DNA from: Desulfobacterium sp.
Lineage (GTDB): Bacteria; Desulfobacterota; Desulfobacteria; Desulfobacterales; Desulfobacteraceae
Reading direction: 5' to 3'
Length of the DNA stretch: 64,000 nt
Assembly (NCBI GenBank): GCA_016342325.1
Contig: JAEINR010000007.1
Location: 53,017-117,016, forward strand
The notes beneath the pieces are model-generated. The model did not search any database, had not been told where the DNA came from, and saw only the letters and a list, made by a program, of their open reading frames with translations. Shown piece after piece: positions 49,353 through 59,875 of this stretch. How positions within the stretch are numbered: the first letter of the stretch is position 1; the number at the start of each line of letters is the position of its first letter. The translations under genes and the position numbers were made by a program.

Positions 49353-50759
49353 ATGGATACAGTCATAACACGATTTCCCCCCAGCCCCACGGGCTACCTT
49401 CATATCGGAGGGGCACGCACAGCCCTTTTCAACTGGCTATGGGCACGGAAAACCGCCGGCAAATTTGTTTTAAGAATCGAAGATACGGACGAGGTCCGCT
49501 CCACAAAAGAATCGGTGGATGCCATCTTTGAATCCTTGAAATGGCTTGAGATCGATTGGGACGAAGGTCCTTTCTTCCAGACCGAGCGCTACCCTATTTA
49601 CCGTGAGTACATTCAAAAGCTTGTGGCTTCCGGCCATGCTTACTACTGCAGCTGCACCCCGGAAGAAGTGGATGCCATGCGGGAAGCGGCCAAGGCCAAC
49701 GGCAAGCGCCCCATGTACAACGGGAAATGCAGGGAACTCAATCTTACGCCCGGCAAGAACATGGTGGTCAGACTCAAGGTGCCGAACAACGGCGCCACTG
49801 TGGTGGAAGATGTGGTCAAGGGCCCCACCTCGTTCCAGAACAGCGAAATCGATGATTTCATCATCCAGAGAAGCGACGGCAGTCCCACCTACAACCTGGC
49901 AGTTGTGGTGGACGACCTTACCATGGGGATCAACACCATCCTCCGGGGGGATGATCATCTGGTAAACACCCCCAAGCAAATCCTCCTTTATAAGGCCCTT
50001 GGGGCGGAATCACCGATCTTCGGCCACGTTCCCATGGTGCTCGGCCACGACAAGGCAAGGCTCTCCAAGCGCCACGGCGCCACCAGTGTCGAGGAGTACC
50101 GGGATATGGGCATCCTGCCGGACGCCATGCTCAATTATCTGGTAAGGCTTGGCTGGTCCCACGGCGACCAGGAGTTTTTCACCCGGGAAGAGCTCATCGA
50201 AAAGTTCGACATAGAGCACATCGGGCGCTCCCCCTCCATGTTTGACATGGACAAGCTCATGGCCCTCAACGCCAAACACATCCAGGCCAAGACAAGCTCG
50301 GAAATCGCAGAGGCCCTTATTCCCTATCTGGCAGCCAAGGGAATCTGTGTGGAAAACACTGAGGCCACCCGGCTTGCCGTTGAGTCCCTCCAGCCAAGAA
50401 GCAAGACCCTGGTTGAGATGGCCGAGGCTTCCCTCTTCTATTTTCAGGAGACACTGGAGTTTGATGAAAAAGCCGTTAAAAAGTTCCTCAAACCCCAGGC
50501 GCTTACGCCCCTGACCGAGAGTGCGGACCTCATCGAAGCCCTGGCGGATTTCACCGAGCCCGCCCTTGAGGCGATCTTCAAGCAGGTAATGGAAAAGCAT
50601 GAACTCAAGTTCGGAAAAATCGCCCAGCCCTTAAGGGTAGCCCTGACCGGCAAGACCGTGAGCCCGGGAATCTTTGAAATGATCCTGGCCCTTGGCCAGG
50701 AAAAAACCGTCGCCCGCATCAAGGCGGCAGTAAAGCGCATTCCCCCGGCAGCAGAGTAG
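49353..50759 (+). CDS. gltX: glutamyl-tRNA synthetase
   Basis: VITRFPPSPTGYLHIGGARTALFNWLWARK; KARLSKRHGATSV. Confidence 0.97.
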   Translation: MDTVITRFPPSPTGYLHIGGARTALFNWLWARKTAGKFVLRIEDTDEVRSTKESVDAIFESLKWLEIDWDEGPFFQTERYPIYREYIQKLVASGHAYYCSCTPEEVDAMREAAKANGKRPMYNGKCRELNLTPGKNMVVRLKVPNNGATVVEDVVKGPTSFQNSEIDDFIIQRSDGSPTYNLAVVVDDLTMGINTILRGDDHLVNTPKQILLYKALGAESPIFGHVPMVLGHDKARLSKRHGATSVEEYRDMGILPDAMLNYLVRLGWSHGDQEFFTREELIEKFDIEHIGRSPSMFDMDKLMALNAKHIQAKTSSEIAEALIPYLAAKGICVENTEATRLAVESLQPRSKTLVEMAEASLFYFQETLEFDEKAVKKFLKPQALTPLTESADLIEALADFTEPALEAIFKQVMEKHELKFGKIAQPLRVALTGKTVSPGIFEMILALGQEKTVARIKAAVKRIPPAAE

Positions 50760-50790
50760 CCCGACCCGGACCTGTTGGCAGTACGACATA

Positions 50791-50830
50791 AAACGGCGCA
50801 GTGGAAATTTTTCCCCTGCGCCGTTTTTTC
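50791..50830 (+). terminator. rho-independent terminator after gltX
   Basis: AAACGGCGCAG...CTGCGCCGTTTTTT 11-bp stem with T-run. Confidence 0.85.
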
Positions 50831-50871
50831 TTTTGCAAAAAAGAGATAAGGGGGGACGTCGACTATACGGC

Positions 50872-51279
50872 TTACTTTAATCCCATCTCGTTGAAGAAGC
50901 CGGTGTATTTCTTATCCGTCCCCATGATGTGATCCTTTAGCCAATCACTCAAGAACCCCATGACATTAATGGTCAAAGACAGTTCTTTTTTTTCAAATCC
51001 CCCTTTGAAGGCAACAACCTTTTGGACAAAAGCAGCATGCTCTTTTTTGTGATTTTCCGTATCCGGATATCCAAATTGGGCGAAATAGGTCTCTTCGGTT
51101 TTGAAATGAATCGCGGTATAGCTGATTAAACTATTCACAATCTTCCCCAAAACATCTTTTCCCTTGCCCAGCTTCATGGCCTCATTCAGTTCATTGATCA
51201 TGGCGATAAGCGTCCGGTGCTGCTGGTCAATCTCTTCCACATTTACACTAAGCGTGTCGTTCCAGGTGATCAGAGCCAT
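50872..51279 (-). CDS. bacteriohemerythrin
   Basis: WNDTLSVNVEEIDQQHRTLIAMINELNEAM...HFKTEETYFAQFGYPDTENHKKEHAAF. Confidence 0.95.
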   Translation of the reverse strand: MALITWNDTLSVNVEEIDQQHRTLIAMINELNEAMKLGKGKDVLGKIVNSLISYTAIHFKTEETYFAQFGYPDTENHKKEHAAFVQKVVAFKGGFEKKELSLTINVMGFLSDWLKDHIMGTDKKYTGFFNEMGLK

Positions 51280-51475
51280 CTTACCCTCCTTTTTTTTGAT
51301 TTTATCAACCATTTATTCACACGGTCTTTTATCACTGACAAAATGGAGAAAAGATTATTCTCAAGCAATTTTTTCTTGATTTGTTTTCATCGGGAAACCA
51401 ATGCATGTCGTCCCAAAGAATACATATTACTGTAATCCAGACCCACACACTATTCAATTGAAAAACGATTATAAT

Positions 51476-52327
51476 TCAACCCTTTTCGAACAAGATGCCG
51501 GAATACCCGACAAAGCTGTCCCCGGGACTCTTTTCATAGCTTGTTGCGTAGTCGAGCTTAATTCCCCTTTCGGCCCCCATGGCCTGGGATGCGGTTGCCG
51601 CCGCCGCGGCCGCGCCGGCGCAGCAGAGGTTGTGGTTCTCCCGGCCCTGGGCCAGGATGGCATCGGCATCCATGGAGACCATGGCCTTGACGGCCTTGGG
51701 ATCATTGGTCCTTTTGACCCAGTCATGGGCGGTGTCGCCGATTCCTTCGGGGGTAAATCCGTAGTTGAGTCCGTAGTGGGTCATGTCCGTGGAGCCGATC
51801 ACTTTCATGGCAACCCCCATTTTAGAGGCAATCCCAGCGGCAGCCGTTCCCATGACCCGGGCAAGGCTTGAAGGAGGAACCCCCACAGGTACGATGGCCG
51901 CCCTGGGAAAAAAATGTTTTACAAAGGGGAGCTGGACCTCGATGGTGTTGTCCTCGGGAAACACTGCCGGAGTCATGGGCGTCGCCCCCACCATATGGGC
52001 AAGGGCCTCGGCAAACGCTCCATGGACCGCAAGATCCCCAAAGGGCGTCTCCCAGGCGCCCTTTACCATGACGCAGGGGGTTGAACCCGGATGCATGTGA
52101 AGGCCGAACAGCAGAACCACATCCACATCCTCGGCCGCCATGCTTCCGATCACCCTGCAGGCAATGGAGCCGGAGTAGTACCAGCCGGCATGGGGCACGA
52201 TTCCCCCCACATACTCTCCCTGGAGTTTTCCTTTCCCCTGGGCGAGAAACCTGGCAATATCGAGTTCACATCCCGGGGCCCCGGATGGATACCAGGACCC
52301 GCTGAATGCCGCTTGTTTTCTCTCCAT
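51476..52327 (-). CDS. AmmeMemoRadiSam system protein B (MEMO1 family)
   Basis: AGSWYP-like FSGSWYPSG; GGIVPHAGWYYSGSIACRVI; STDMTHYG. Confidence 0.88.
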   Translation of the reverse strand: MERKQAAFSGSWYPSGAPGCELDIARFLAQGKGKLQGEYVGGIVPHAGWYYSGSIACRVIGSMAAEDVDVVLLFGLHMHPGSTPCVMVKGAWETPFGDLAVHGAFAEALAHMVGATPMTPAVFPEDNTIEVQLPFVKHFFPRAAIVPVGVPPSSLARVMGTAAAGIASKMGVAMKVIGSTDMTHYGLNYGFTPEGIGDTAHDWVKRTNDPKAVKAMVSMDADAILAQGRENHNLCCAGAAAAAATASQAMGAERGIKLDYATSYEKSPGDSFVGYSGILFEKG

Positions 52328-52339
52328 AACTCCCCTCCT

Positions 52340-52416
52340 ACTCTGGACAAGCCAGAACCAAAGAAGTTTTCTGATTCCCTTGCCAATACAACACGAGAAC
52401 CAGAGTTAAGAAACTA
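52340..52416 (+). repeat. dispersed ~78-bp repeat, copy R3
   Basis: ACTCTGGACAAGCCAGAACCAAAGAAGTTTTCTGATTCCCTTGCCAATACAACACGAGAACCAGAGTTAAGAAACTA. Confidence 0.85.
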
Positions 52417-52495
52417 ACCTGAACAAGCCGGAAGCAAATAAATGTTCTGATCCCCCTGCTAAAATAACACGAGAACCAGAGCGAAGAAGCAATAA
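52417..52495 (+). repeat. dispersed ~78-bp repeat, copy R4 (tandem to R3)
   Basis: ACCTGAACAAGCCGGAAGCAAATAAATGTTCTGATCCCCCTGCTAAAATAACACGAGAACCAGAGCGAAGAAGCAATAA. Confidence 0.85.
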
Positions 52496-52497
52496 TG

Positions 52498-53160
52498 CTA
52501 AATCTTTGATCGCACCTTTGATTCAAGCCAGTTGATCCAGGGCTCGAACCCCTCTTCTGTTTTTGCAGACAACTCAAACACCGGCATCCCCGGATGCACC
52601 TGGGTCATGTTGTCCACGGCCTCTTTTGCATTAAAATCCAGGTAGGGCAAAAGATCGACCTTGTTGAGGATGGCTGAATCGGCAAGCCGGAACATCAAGG
52701 GGTACTTCAAGGGTTTGTCTTCACCCTCGGTGACGCTCAGCACAACGGTTCTTGCATCCTCTCCAATGTCAAACTCGGCCGGACATACCAAATTGCCGAT
52801 GTTCTCGACAATGAGAAGATCCAGGTTATCAAGATCAAGCTCTTTGGCCGTTTTTTCAATCATATGGGCCGCAAGGTGGCAGTCGCCGCCAAACTGATCC
52901 GTGTTGATCTGGACGGCCACGGCACCTGTCGCCTTGAGCCTGTCAGCGTCATTGCAGGTACAGATATCCCCTACGATGACCCCGGTCCGTATCCCGGGCA
53001 TGATCCTTGAGAGGGTCTTGCAAAGGGTTTCGGTCTTTCCGGATCCGGGGGAGCTCATCATGTTCAGGACAAACACCTTTTTTTCCGCAAAAAATTTCCG
53101 GTTCTTTTCGGCCATGGTCTCGTTGGCTGCCAGCACCCGCTTCTGAATCTTTATCTCCAT
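52498..53160 (-). CDS. hypB: hydrogenase nickel incorporation GTPase HypB
   Basis: VFVLNMMSSPGSGKTETLCKTLSRI...NIGNLVCPAEFDIGE. Confidence 0.96.
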   Translation of the reverse strand: MEIKIQKRVLAANETMAEKNRKFFAEKKVFVLNMMSSPGSGKTETLCKTLSRIMPGIRTGVIVGDICTCNDADRLKATGAVAVQINTDQFGGDCHLAAHMIEKTAKELDLDNLDLLIVENIGNLVCPAEFDIGEDARTVVLSVTEGEDKPLKYPLMFRLADSAILNKVDLLPYLDFNAKEAVDNMTQVHPGMPVFELSAKTEEGFEPWINWLESKVRSKI

Positions 53161-53203
53161 AGTCTTTTGCCTAATCCTAATGTTGTCTCTTTTTCGATTT
53201 TTA

Positions 53204-53551
53204 TCAATCTGCGATCTCAAGGGACGATATCTCAAGTTCCCTTCCTGAGAGAAGTTCCACGGTTCCGTCCGTGCAAGCAGGGCATCGGAACGCCGGTCCC
53301 TCCACCACCCATTCGTGGCCGCAACTTTTGCACCTTGCCCTCACATCCACCTCGTCGATCACAACCCTTGCCCCCTCAAGGGGGGTATCCTTGGCGATGA
53401 TCTCCATGCAGAACCGAAGACTGTGCTCCACAACCGCCGCAAGTTTGCCGATCCTGAGGTTAAGGACTTCAATCTTTGGATTCTCGATCTCGCTTGGGAT
53501 CGCATCAATGGCAATATTCGCTATCTGCTGGGCCACACCCATCTCGTGCAT
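53204..53551 (-). CDS. hypA: hydrogenase nickel incorporation protein HypA
   Basis: MHEMGVAQQIANIAI...ARCKSCGHEWVVEGPAFRCPACTDGTVELLSGRELEI. Confidence 0.95.
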   Translation of the reverse strand: MHEMGVAQQIANIAIDAIPSEIENPKIEVLNLRIGKLAAVVEHSLRFCMEIIAKDTPLEGARVVIDEVDVRARCKSCGHEWVVEGPAFRCPACTDGTVELLSGRELEISSLEIAD

Positions 53552-53561
53552 CGATCCCCTC

Positions 53562-54740
53562 CTATATCCTATCCATGGCCCGTTTAAACGCCGACCTTGA
53601 CCGTTCTATTGTACCGTCATCCACACAAAAGGCCAAACGGAAATATCCGGGTCCACCGAATCCGGTTCCCGGCACGGCCAGGATCAGCTCCTCCTGGAGC
53701 ATTCCCACGAACTTCACGTCATCCTGGATGGGGGATTTTGGGAAGATGTAAAAGGCCCCGGGAGGCGTAGTAAAGGTATAGCCCGCATCATTAAGTATGT
53801 CGCAAAGCAGATCCCGCTTTCTTCGATAGGCGTCGATATCCACGCTGGCCCCCTGGATAAGGGGAAGCACCCGTTGCATCAAGGCCGGGGCATTGACAAA
53901 CCCGAGGATGCGGTTGGTCAGGGCAAGGGCCGGCAGGAGCTGATCCCGGAAGGAGCAGGCGGGATTGACAATAAGGTAGCCGATCCTTTCCCCGGGAAGG
54001 GAGAGATCCTTGGAGTGGGAGGTTGCGACGATGGTGTTCTGATAGGCCGGAAACACCGGGGGAATCACGGTGCTGTCAAACACGATCTTTCTGTAGGGTT
54101 CGTCGGACACAAGATAGATGGTGGTACCAAACTCGGCCCCTTTTTTCTCCAGGAGCTCGCCCAGGGCGGACAGACTCTCTTTGGAGTAGATCTGGCCGGT
54201 TGGGTTGTTGGGGGAATTGACGATCAACACCTTGGTCTTTGGAGTGATGGCCGCTTCCATGGCAGCAAGGTTCAGGGTGAAATCCGCGTTTGCCTCAACC
54301 GTCTTGAGCACGCCCCCATGGTTGTCCGCATAAAAGGTGTACTCGACAAAAAAGGGTCTTGGCACCAGCACCTCGTCTCCGGGGTTGAGCAAGGCCTTTA
54401 AGATGATGTTCAGGCCGCCTGCCGCGCCACAGGTGATCACGATGTCATCGGCGGAGAGAACAGCGCCCTGCTCTTCCCCCACGTTGTCTGCAATGGCCTG
54501 GCGCACGGCGGGATATCCGGGATTGGGCATATAGCCGTGGATATTCTCCCCCTTTTGGGAAGCAACTTTCTCAAGGGCCTCCTGGAAGGCCCGGGGCGGT
54601 TCAAGGTTTGGGTTGCCGATGCTGAAATCAAACACTTTGTCTGCTCCGTGCAGGGCCTTAAGCCTTCCGCCCTCTTCAAACATCTTCCGGATCCAGGAGG
54701 ATTTGGACAGGGTCTCTTCAATCTTCGCTGCGATGGTCAT
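53562..54740 (-). CDS. class I/II pyridoxal-phosphate aminotransferase
   Basis: DFSIGNPNLEPP...VNSPNNPTGQIYSKESL...SHSKDLSLPGERIGYL. Confidence 0.93.
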   Translation of the reverse strand: MTIAAKIEETLSKSSWIRKMFEEGGRLKALHGADKVFDFSIGNPNLEPPRAFQEALEKVASQKGENIHGYMPNPGYPAVRQAIADNVGEEQGAVLSADDIVITCGAAGGLNIILKALLNPGDEVLVPRPFFVEYTFYADNHGGVLKTVEANADFTLNLAAMEAAITPKTKVLIVNSPNNPTGQIYSKESLSALGELLEKKGAEFGTTIYLVSDEPYRKIVFDSTVIPPVFPAYQNTIVATSHSKDLSLPGERIGYLIVNPACSFRDQLLPALALTNRILGFVNAPALMQRVLPLIQGASVDIDAYRRKRDLLCDILNDAGYTFTTPPGAFYIFPKSPIQDDVKFVGMLQEELILAVPGTGFGGPGYFRLAFCVDDGTIERSRSAFKRAMDRI

Positions 54741-54743
54741 GGA

Positions 54744-55880
<1,137 letters not shown>

Positions 55881-55972
55881 TCAAAGCGATGTAATCCGTA
55901 ACGTTGGCTCCACCTCTTCGACCCATTTTTCGTTGGGGCCAAAGCGCAAATACCCTGCTTTGGCCATGCCGG

Positions 55973-57031
55973 TTATTCGATGAGCATGGCATCGCCATAG
56001 CTGAAAAATCGATAGTTTGATTGAACGGCCTCTTCATAGGCCCGGAATATCTTATCCTTTCCGGCAAAGGCGGAAACGAGCATGAGAAGGGTGGACTCGG
56101 GCAGGTGAAAATTGGTGATAATGGCGTCCACCAGCTTAAACCGGTAACCCGGATAGATAAAGAGGTCGCAAACGCCTCCCCCCGACGCGACCCGCCCTTC
56201 ATCATCCGCTGCAAACTCCAGGGTCCGTACGCTGGTGGTGCCCACGGCAACCACCCGTCTGCCCTCCTGCCTGGCCTGGTTGATGGTCTGGGCACTCTGG
56301 TCGGAGATGTGATAGGATTCCCTGTGGATCTTGTGGTCCCGAATGTCATCCACCCGGACTGGTACAAAGGTGCCATACCCCACATGGAGGGTGACGGTGG
56401 TAAACTCAATTCCTTTTGCCCGAAGTGCCTGCATCAGGGAATCGGTAAAGTGAAGCCCAGCCGTGGGGGCGGCAACCGCGCCCTCTTCCGTGGCATACAC
56501 GGTCTGGTAGTTCGTCCGGTCCTGGGCACTCAACCCGTTGTTCCGCCGGATATAGGGTGGCAACGGCAGCTCTCCCCGGCTTTTCAGGGCCGTGACAACA
56601 TCATCGTCGCAAAAGAACCTGAGCTCGAACAGCCCGCCTTTCCGCTGTTCAACCCTGGCCGTAATCTCGTCGCCCAGGTGAAGGATGGCCCCCTCTTTGG
56701 GGCTTTTGGACGCCCGCACAAGGCAGTCGCACTGGAAATACCCGTTGGCTTCAAGGCACTTCAACCCGGTGGCATAATCAACGATCATCACCTCCACGGC
56801 CCCGCCCGTGGCCTTGTTGCCCTTGAGCCGTGCCGGCACAACCTTTGTGTTGTTGATCACCACAAGGTCGCCGGGGTTGAGCAGATCCAGTATATCCTGG
56901 AATCTGTGGTGGGAAAGATCGCCCCCCTCTTTGTCAAGCCGCAGCAGTCTTGATCCGTCCCGGGTCTCACAGGGAACCTGGGCGATTCTATCCTCTGGAA
57001 GGTCATAGCAATAATCAGTCAAACCATACAT
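55973..57031 (-). CDS. queA: S-adenosylmethionine:tRNA ribosyltransferase-isomerase
   Basis: YDLPEDRIAQVPCETRDGSRLLRLD..LVVINNTKVVPARLKG...AAPTAGLHFT; ATGA overlap with the DUF2065 gene. Confidence 0.96.
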   Translation of the reverse strand: MYGLTDYCYDLPEDRIAQVPCETRDGSRLLRLDKEGGDLSHHRFQDILDLLNPGDLVVINNTKVVPARLKGNKATGGAVEVMIVDYATGLKCLEANGYFQCDCLVRASKSPKEGAILHLGDEITARVEQRKGGLFELRFFCDDDVVTALKSRGELPLPPYIRRNNGLSAQDRTNYQTVYATEEGAVAAPTAGLHFTDSLMQALRAKGIEFTTVTLHVGYGTFVPVRVDDIRDHKIHRESYHISDQSAQTINQARQEGRRVVAVGTTSVRTLEFAADDEGRVASGGGVCDLFIYPGYRFKLVDAIITNFHLPESTLLMLVSAFAGKDKIFRAYEEAVQSNYRFFSYGDAMLIE

Positions 57032-57222
57032 CAGCCAAGATTCCTCCCCAGATATACAATGCCGAGCCCCAACACCATGAGCATGCATCCGAACCTGCGC
57101 AGGGACCCATCAGGAAGGGTCACAACCACCTGAATCATCTCCTTCATCCGGGCGGGAAAGGCAAAATAGGGAAGCCCCTCCACAATCATCACCATGCCCA
57201 TCACACATAAAAAAAATTCCAT
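57031..57222 (-). CDS. DUF2065 family small membrane protein
   Basis: MEFFLCVMGMVMIVEGLPYFAFPARMKEMIQVVVTLPDGSLRRFGCMLMVLGLGIVYLGR. Confidence 0.85.
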   Translation of the reverse strand: MEFFLCVMGMVMIVEGLPYFAFPARMKEMIQVVVTLPDGSLRRFGCMLMVLGLGIVYLGRNLG

Positions 57223-57478
57223 TGACGATCATCCTCTTTTAACCTCCCTGGCGGATATCGTGTACCGCTGTCACCGGCCAGGGCGTTCCATGAACTGTAT
57301 AAAACGGCGTTCCCGCCGAAGGTTGCATTTTTCTGCAAACAGTCAATATAACATAAAGAATAATATTGATAAATCAAATCATCGAGGTTATAAGATATTG
57401 TTATATTTTGTATGCTATCCAAGGATTTAATCGTTAACGCTGCCCCAGGGGCGGCCAAGAGACAGGAATAACAGATTT

Positions 57479-58903
57479 ATGCGGTTTGAACCTGTAATAG
57501 GGCTTGAAGTCCATGCCCAGCTAGACACCAACACAAAAATTTTCTGCAACTGCTCCACCAACTTTGGAGCCTCCCCCAATGCCCATACCTGCCCGGTATG
57601 CACCGGAATGCCAGGGGTTCTTCCCGTGCTCAACCACCAGGCAGTCACCTATGCCATCAAGACCGCCCTTGCCACCAACTGCACGGTTGCAAGGGAGAGC
57701 CGGTTCGACAGGAAGAACTATTTCTACCCGGACCTTCCAAAGGGGTACCAGATCACCCAGTATGCCGCCCCCATTGCCGAGCACGGACATCTGAACATCG
57801 AACTTGAGGACGGCAGCGAAAAAAGGATCGGCATCACCCGGATCCACATGGAAGAGGACGCAGGCAAACTGATCCATGACCCCGACCGACCTAGGAGCAT
57901 GGTGGACCTGAACCGAACCGGAATCCCCCTGGTTGAGATCGTCAGCGAACCCGACATCCGGACCCCAAAGGAAGCAGGGGCGTATCTTCGAAAACTCCAC
58001 GCCATTGTCCGCTACATCGGCATTTGCAACGGCAACATGGAAGAGGGAAGCTTTCGCTGCGATGCCAACATCTCCCTACGACCCGTTGGCCAGGAAGCGT
58101 TCGGCACACGGACGGAGCTGAAGAACCTCAACTCCTTCAGAAACGTTGAAAAAGCCATTGCCTACGAGATCCAGCGCCAAACCTACCGCCTTGAAGAGGG
58201 CCATAAGATCGTCCAGGAGACCCGCCTCTGGGACACGGCCAGGAACCGAACCGCGTCCATGCGGAGCAAGGAAGAAGCCCACGACTACCGGTACTTTCCG
58301 GAGCCGGACCTGGTTCCCCTGATCGTTGATGACGACTGGATGACCGAGGTGAAAGAGAGCCTTCCCGAACTTCCCGATGCAAAACGGGCACGGTTCATGG
58401 CGCAATACGCCATGTCCGGCTATGATGCCTCGGTGTTAACCGCCACAAGAAGCCTTGCCGACTATTTTGAAGAAGCGGCCAAAGACCTCAAGGAGACAAA
58501 ACTTGCCGCCAACTGGGTCATGGGTCCAGTGCTCGGACTTCTCAACGGGGAGGTCACCATCGACAACGTTCCGGTTACGGCCGGTCTCCTTGCAGAACTC
58601 CTGAAGCTCCTTGAAGCCAACACCATAAATGGCAAAGCTGCCAAGACCGTATTCGACGAAATGGCCGCCTCAGGAAAGGCACCGACACAGATTGTCAAGG
58701 AGATGGGACTGGAACAGGTGTCCGACCAAAGTGCCCTGGACGACATGGTCACCCAGGTCATGGATGCCAACCCGGATGAGCTTGCAGCCTATCGCGGCGG
58801 CAAGACCAAACTCTTCAGCTTTTTCATGGGACAGATCATGAAACAGAGCCGTGGCAAGGCCGACCCCAAGGTCATCACCCAGATTCTAAAAGAAAAATTA
58901 TAG
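57479..58903 (+). CDS. gatB: Asp-tRNA(Asn)/Glu-tRNA(Gln) amidotransferase subunit B
   Basis: [49 protein letters not shown]. Confidence 0.97.
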   Translation: MRFEPVIGLEVHAQLDTNTKIFCNCSTNFGASPNAHTCPVCTGMPGVLPVLNHQAVTYAIKTALATNCTVARESRFDRKNYFYPDLPKGYQITQYAAPIAEHGHLNIELEDGSEKRIGITRIHMEEDAGKLIHDPDRPRSMVDLNRTGIPLVEIVSEPDIRTPKEAGAYLRKLHAIVRYIGICNGNMEEGSFRCDANISLRPVGQEAFGTRTELKNLNSFRNVEKAIAYEIQRQTYRLEEGHKIVQETRLWDTARNRTASMRSKEEAHDYRYFPEPDLVPLIVDDDWMTEVKESLPELPDAKRARFMAQYAMSGYDASVLTATRSLADYFEEAAKDLKETKLAANWVMGPVLGLLNGEVTIDNVPVTAGLLAELLKLLEANTINGKAAKTVFDEMAASGKAPTQIVKEMGLEQVSDQSALDDMVTQVMDANPDELAAYRGGKTKLFSFFMGQIMKQSRGKADPKVITQILKEKL

Positions 58904-58918
58904 CCAAGGAGTTTTAAT

Positions 58919-59701
58919 TTGAAGCCCATCGACTCAATCACAACCATCGCCCGGATAGGATTCCTATCCGTTGCGGTATCGGCCCTCCTGTTCCAGGGAC
59001 CGGCCTTGGCAACCAGCAAAAAGATCGCCATTCTTCCCTTTGAGATCCATTCCCAGAAAGAACTCTCCTATATCGGGGACGGAATATACCAGATGCTGAC
59101 CTCCAGGCTGTCATGGAAAGAGCGCGTCCTGGTGGCGGAAAGCAATGAACTTGCAACCGCTTCCAACGACTCCATGGCTGCGGTGGCTGTTGCCACGGCT
59201 GCCGACTATGTGATTTCCGGCAGTCTCACTGAATTTAACGGCGCATTCAGCCTGGACACCACGGTCTTCAAACCCAGCGACAACACCAGCGAAACCTTCT
59301 TCGGCCAGGCAAGCTCCATGGACGAGATCATCCCGGAACTCGATATCCTGGCAGCAAAGATCAACCACAGGCTGTTTGACCGAAAAACCGCGGCCCTTGA
59401 AACCGTAAAAAACACATCTGCCGACCCTGAAATCTTCGACATCAGGGCAAACCCAGAAAAACTCATGCCCCGCCCAATGGAAACCGACGCCAAAGAGAGC
59501 CCCTTCTGGAAAGTATGGGAAAACGGCACCGCCTCTTCCCGCCCAGACGCTGGTGAAGACAAACCCTTCTGGAAGTTCTGGCACAAGGATGCCCCTGAAG
59601 ACCCATTTGAGGCCGCAGAAGAGATCGAGGTGACCGGGGACATGGATTACGGTGACGAGGCAATGGATGAGGAAGACAAACCCTTCTGGAAGGTGTGGTA
59701 A
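58919..59701 (+). CDS. exported FlgO/TolB-N-like protein with three PFWK(V/F)W motifs
   Basis: signal peptide; KKIAILPFEIHSQKELSYIGDGIYQMLTSRL; ESPFWKVW, DKPFWKFW, DKPFWKVW(stop). Confidence 0.7.
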   Translation: MKPIDSITTIARIGFLSVAVSALLFQGPALATSKKIAILPFEIHSQKELSYIGDGIYQMLTSRLSWKERVLVAESNELATASNDSMAAVAVATAADYVISGSLTEFNGAFSLDTTVFKPSDNTSETFFGQASSMDEIIPELDILAAKINHRLFDRKTAALETVKNTSADPEIFDIRANPEKLMPRPMETDAKESPFWKVWENGTASSRPDAGEDKPFWKFWHKDAPEDPFEAAEEIEVTGDMDYGDEAMDEEDKPFWKVW

Positions 59702-59737
59702 TGCAACCCTAGATCCGTATGATGACCATTGAGATAC

Positions 59738-59776
59738 AAAAAGCCCCGGAAGATTGCTCTTCCGGGGCTTTTTTTT
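59738..59776. terminator. bidirectional rho-independent terminator
   Basis: AAAAGCCCCGGAAGA-TTGC-TCTTCCGGGGCTTTTTTTT. Confidence 0.9.
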
Positions 59777-59786
59777 GCTTACCTTA

Positions 59787-59863
59787 ACCTGGACAAGATA
59801 GAACCAACGAGGTTCTCCGATTCTCTTGCCCCAATAGCACTACAATAAAGCTAAGGACCTAAA
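59787..59863 (+). repeat. dispersed ~78-bp repeat, copy R5 (diverged)
   Basis: ACCTGGACAAGATAGAACCAACGAGGTTCTCCGATTCTCTTGCCCCAATAGCACTACAATAAAGCTAAGGACCTAA. Confidence 0.7.
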
Positions 59864-59875
59864 TTCAGATGTCGC

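Noticed and set aside
52150-52386. 78-aa ORF starting MARESENFFGSGLSR
   Set aside because: Translation of dispersed repeat R3 read into antisense of the MEMO-like gene
25585-52495. dispersed repeats as a CRISPR array
   Set aside because: Copies are kilobases apart or directly tandem with no regular spacers, and there are no cas genes
56021-56953. 310-aa plus-strand ORF
   Set aside because: Antisense to queA
57250-57478. possible tRNA or riboswitch upstream of gatB
   Set aside because: AT-rich region with no cloverleaf or conserved aptamer that I could identify by eye
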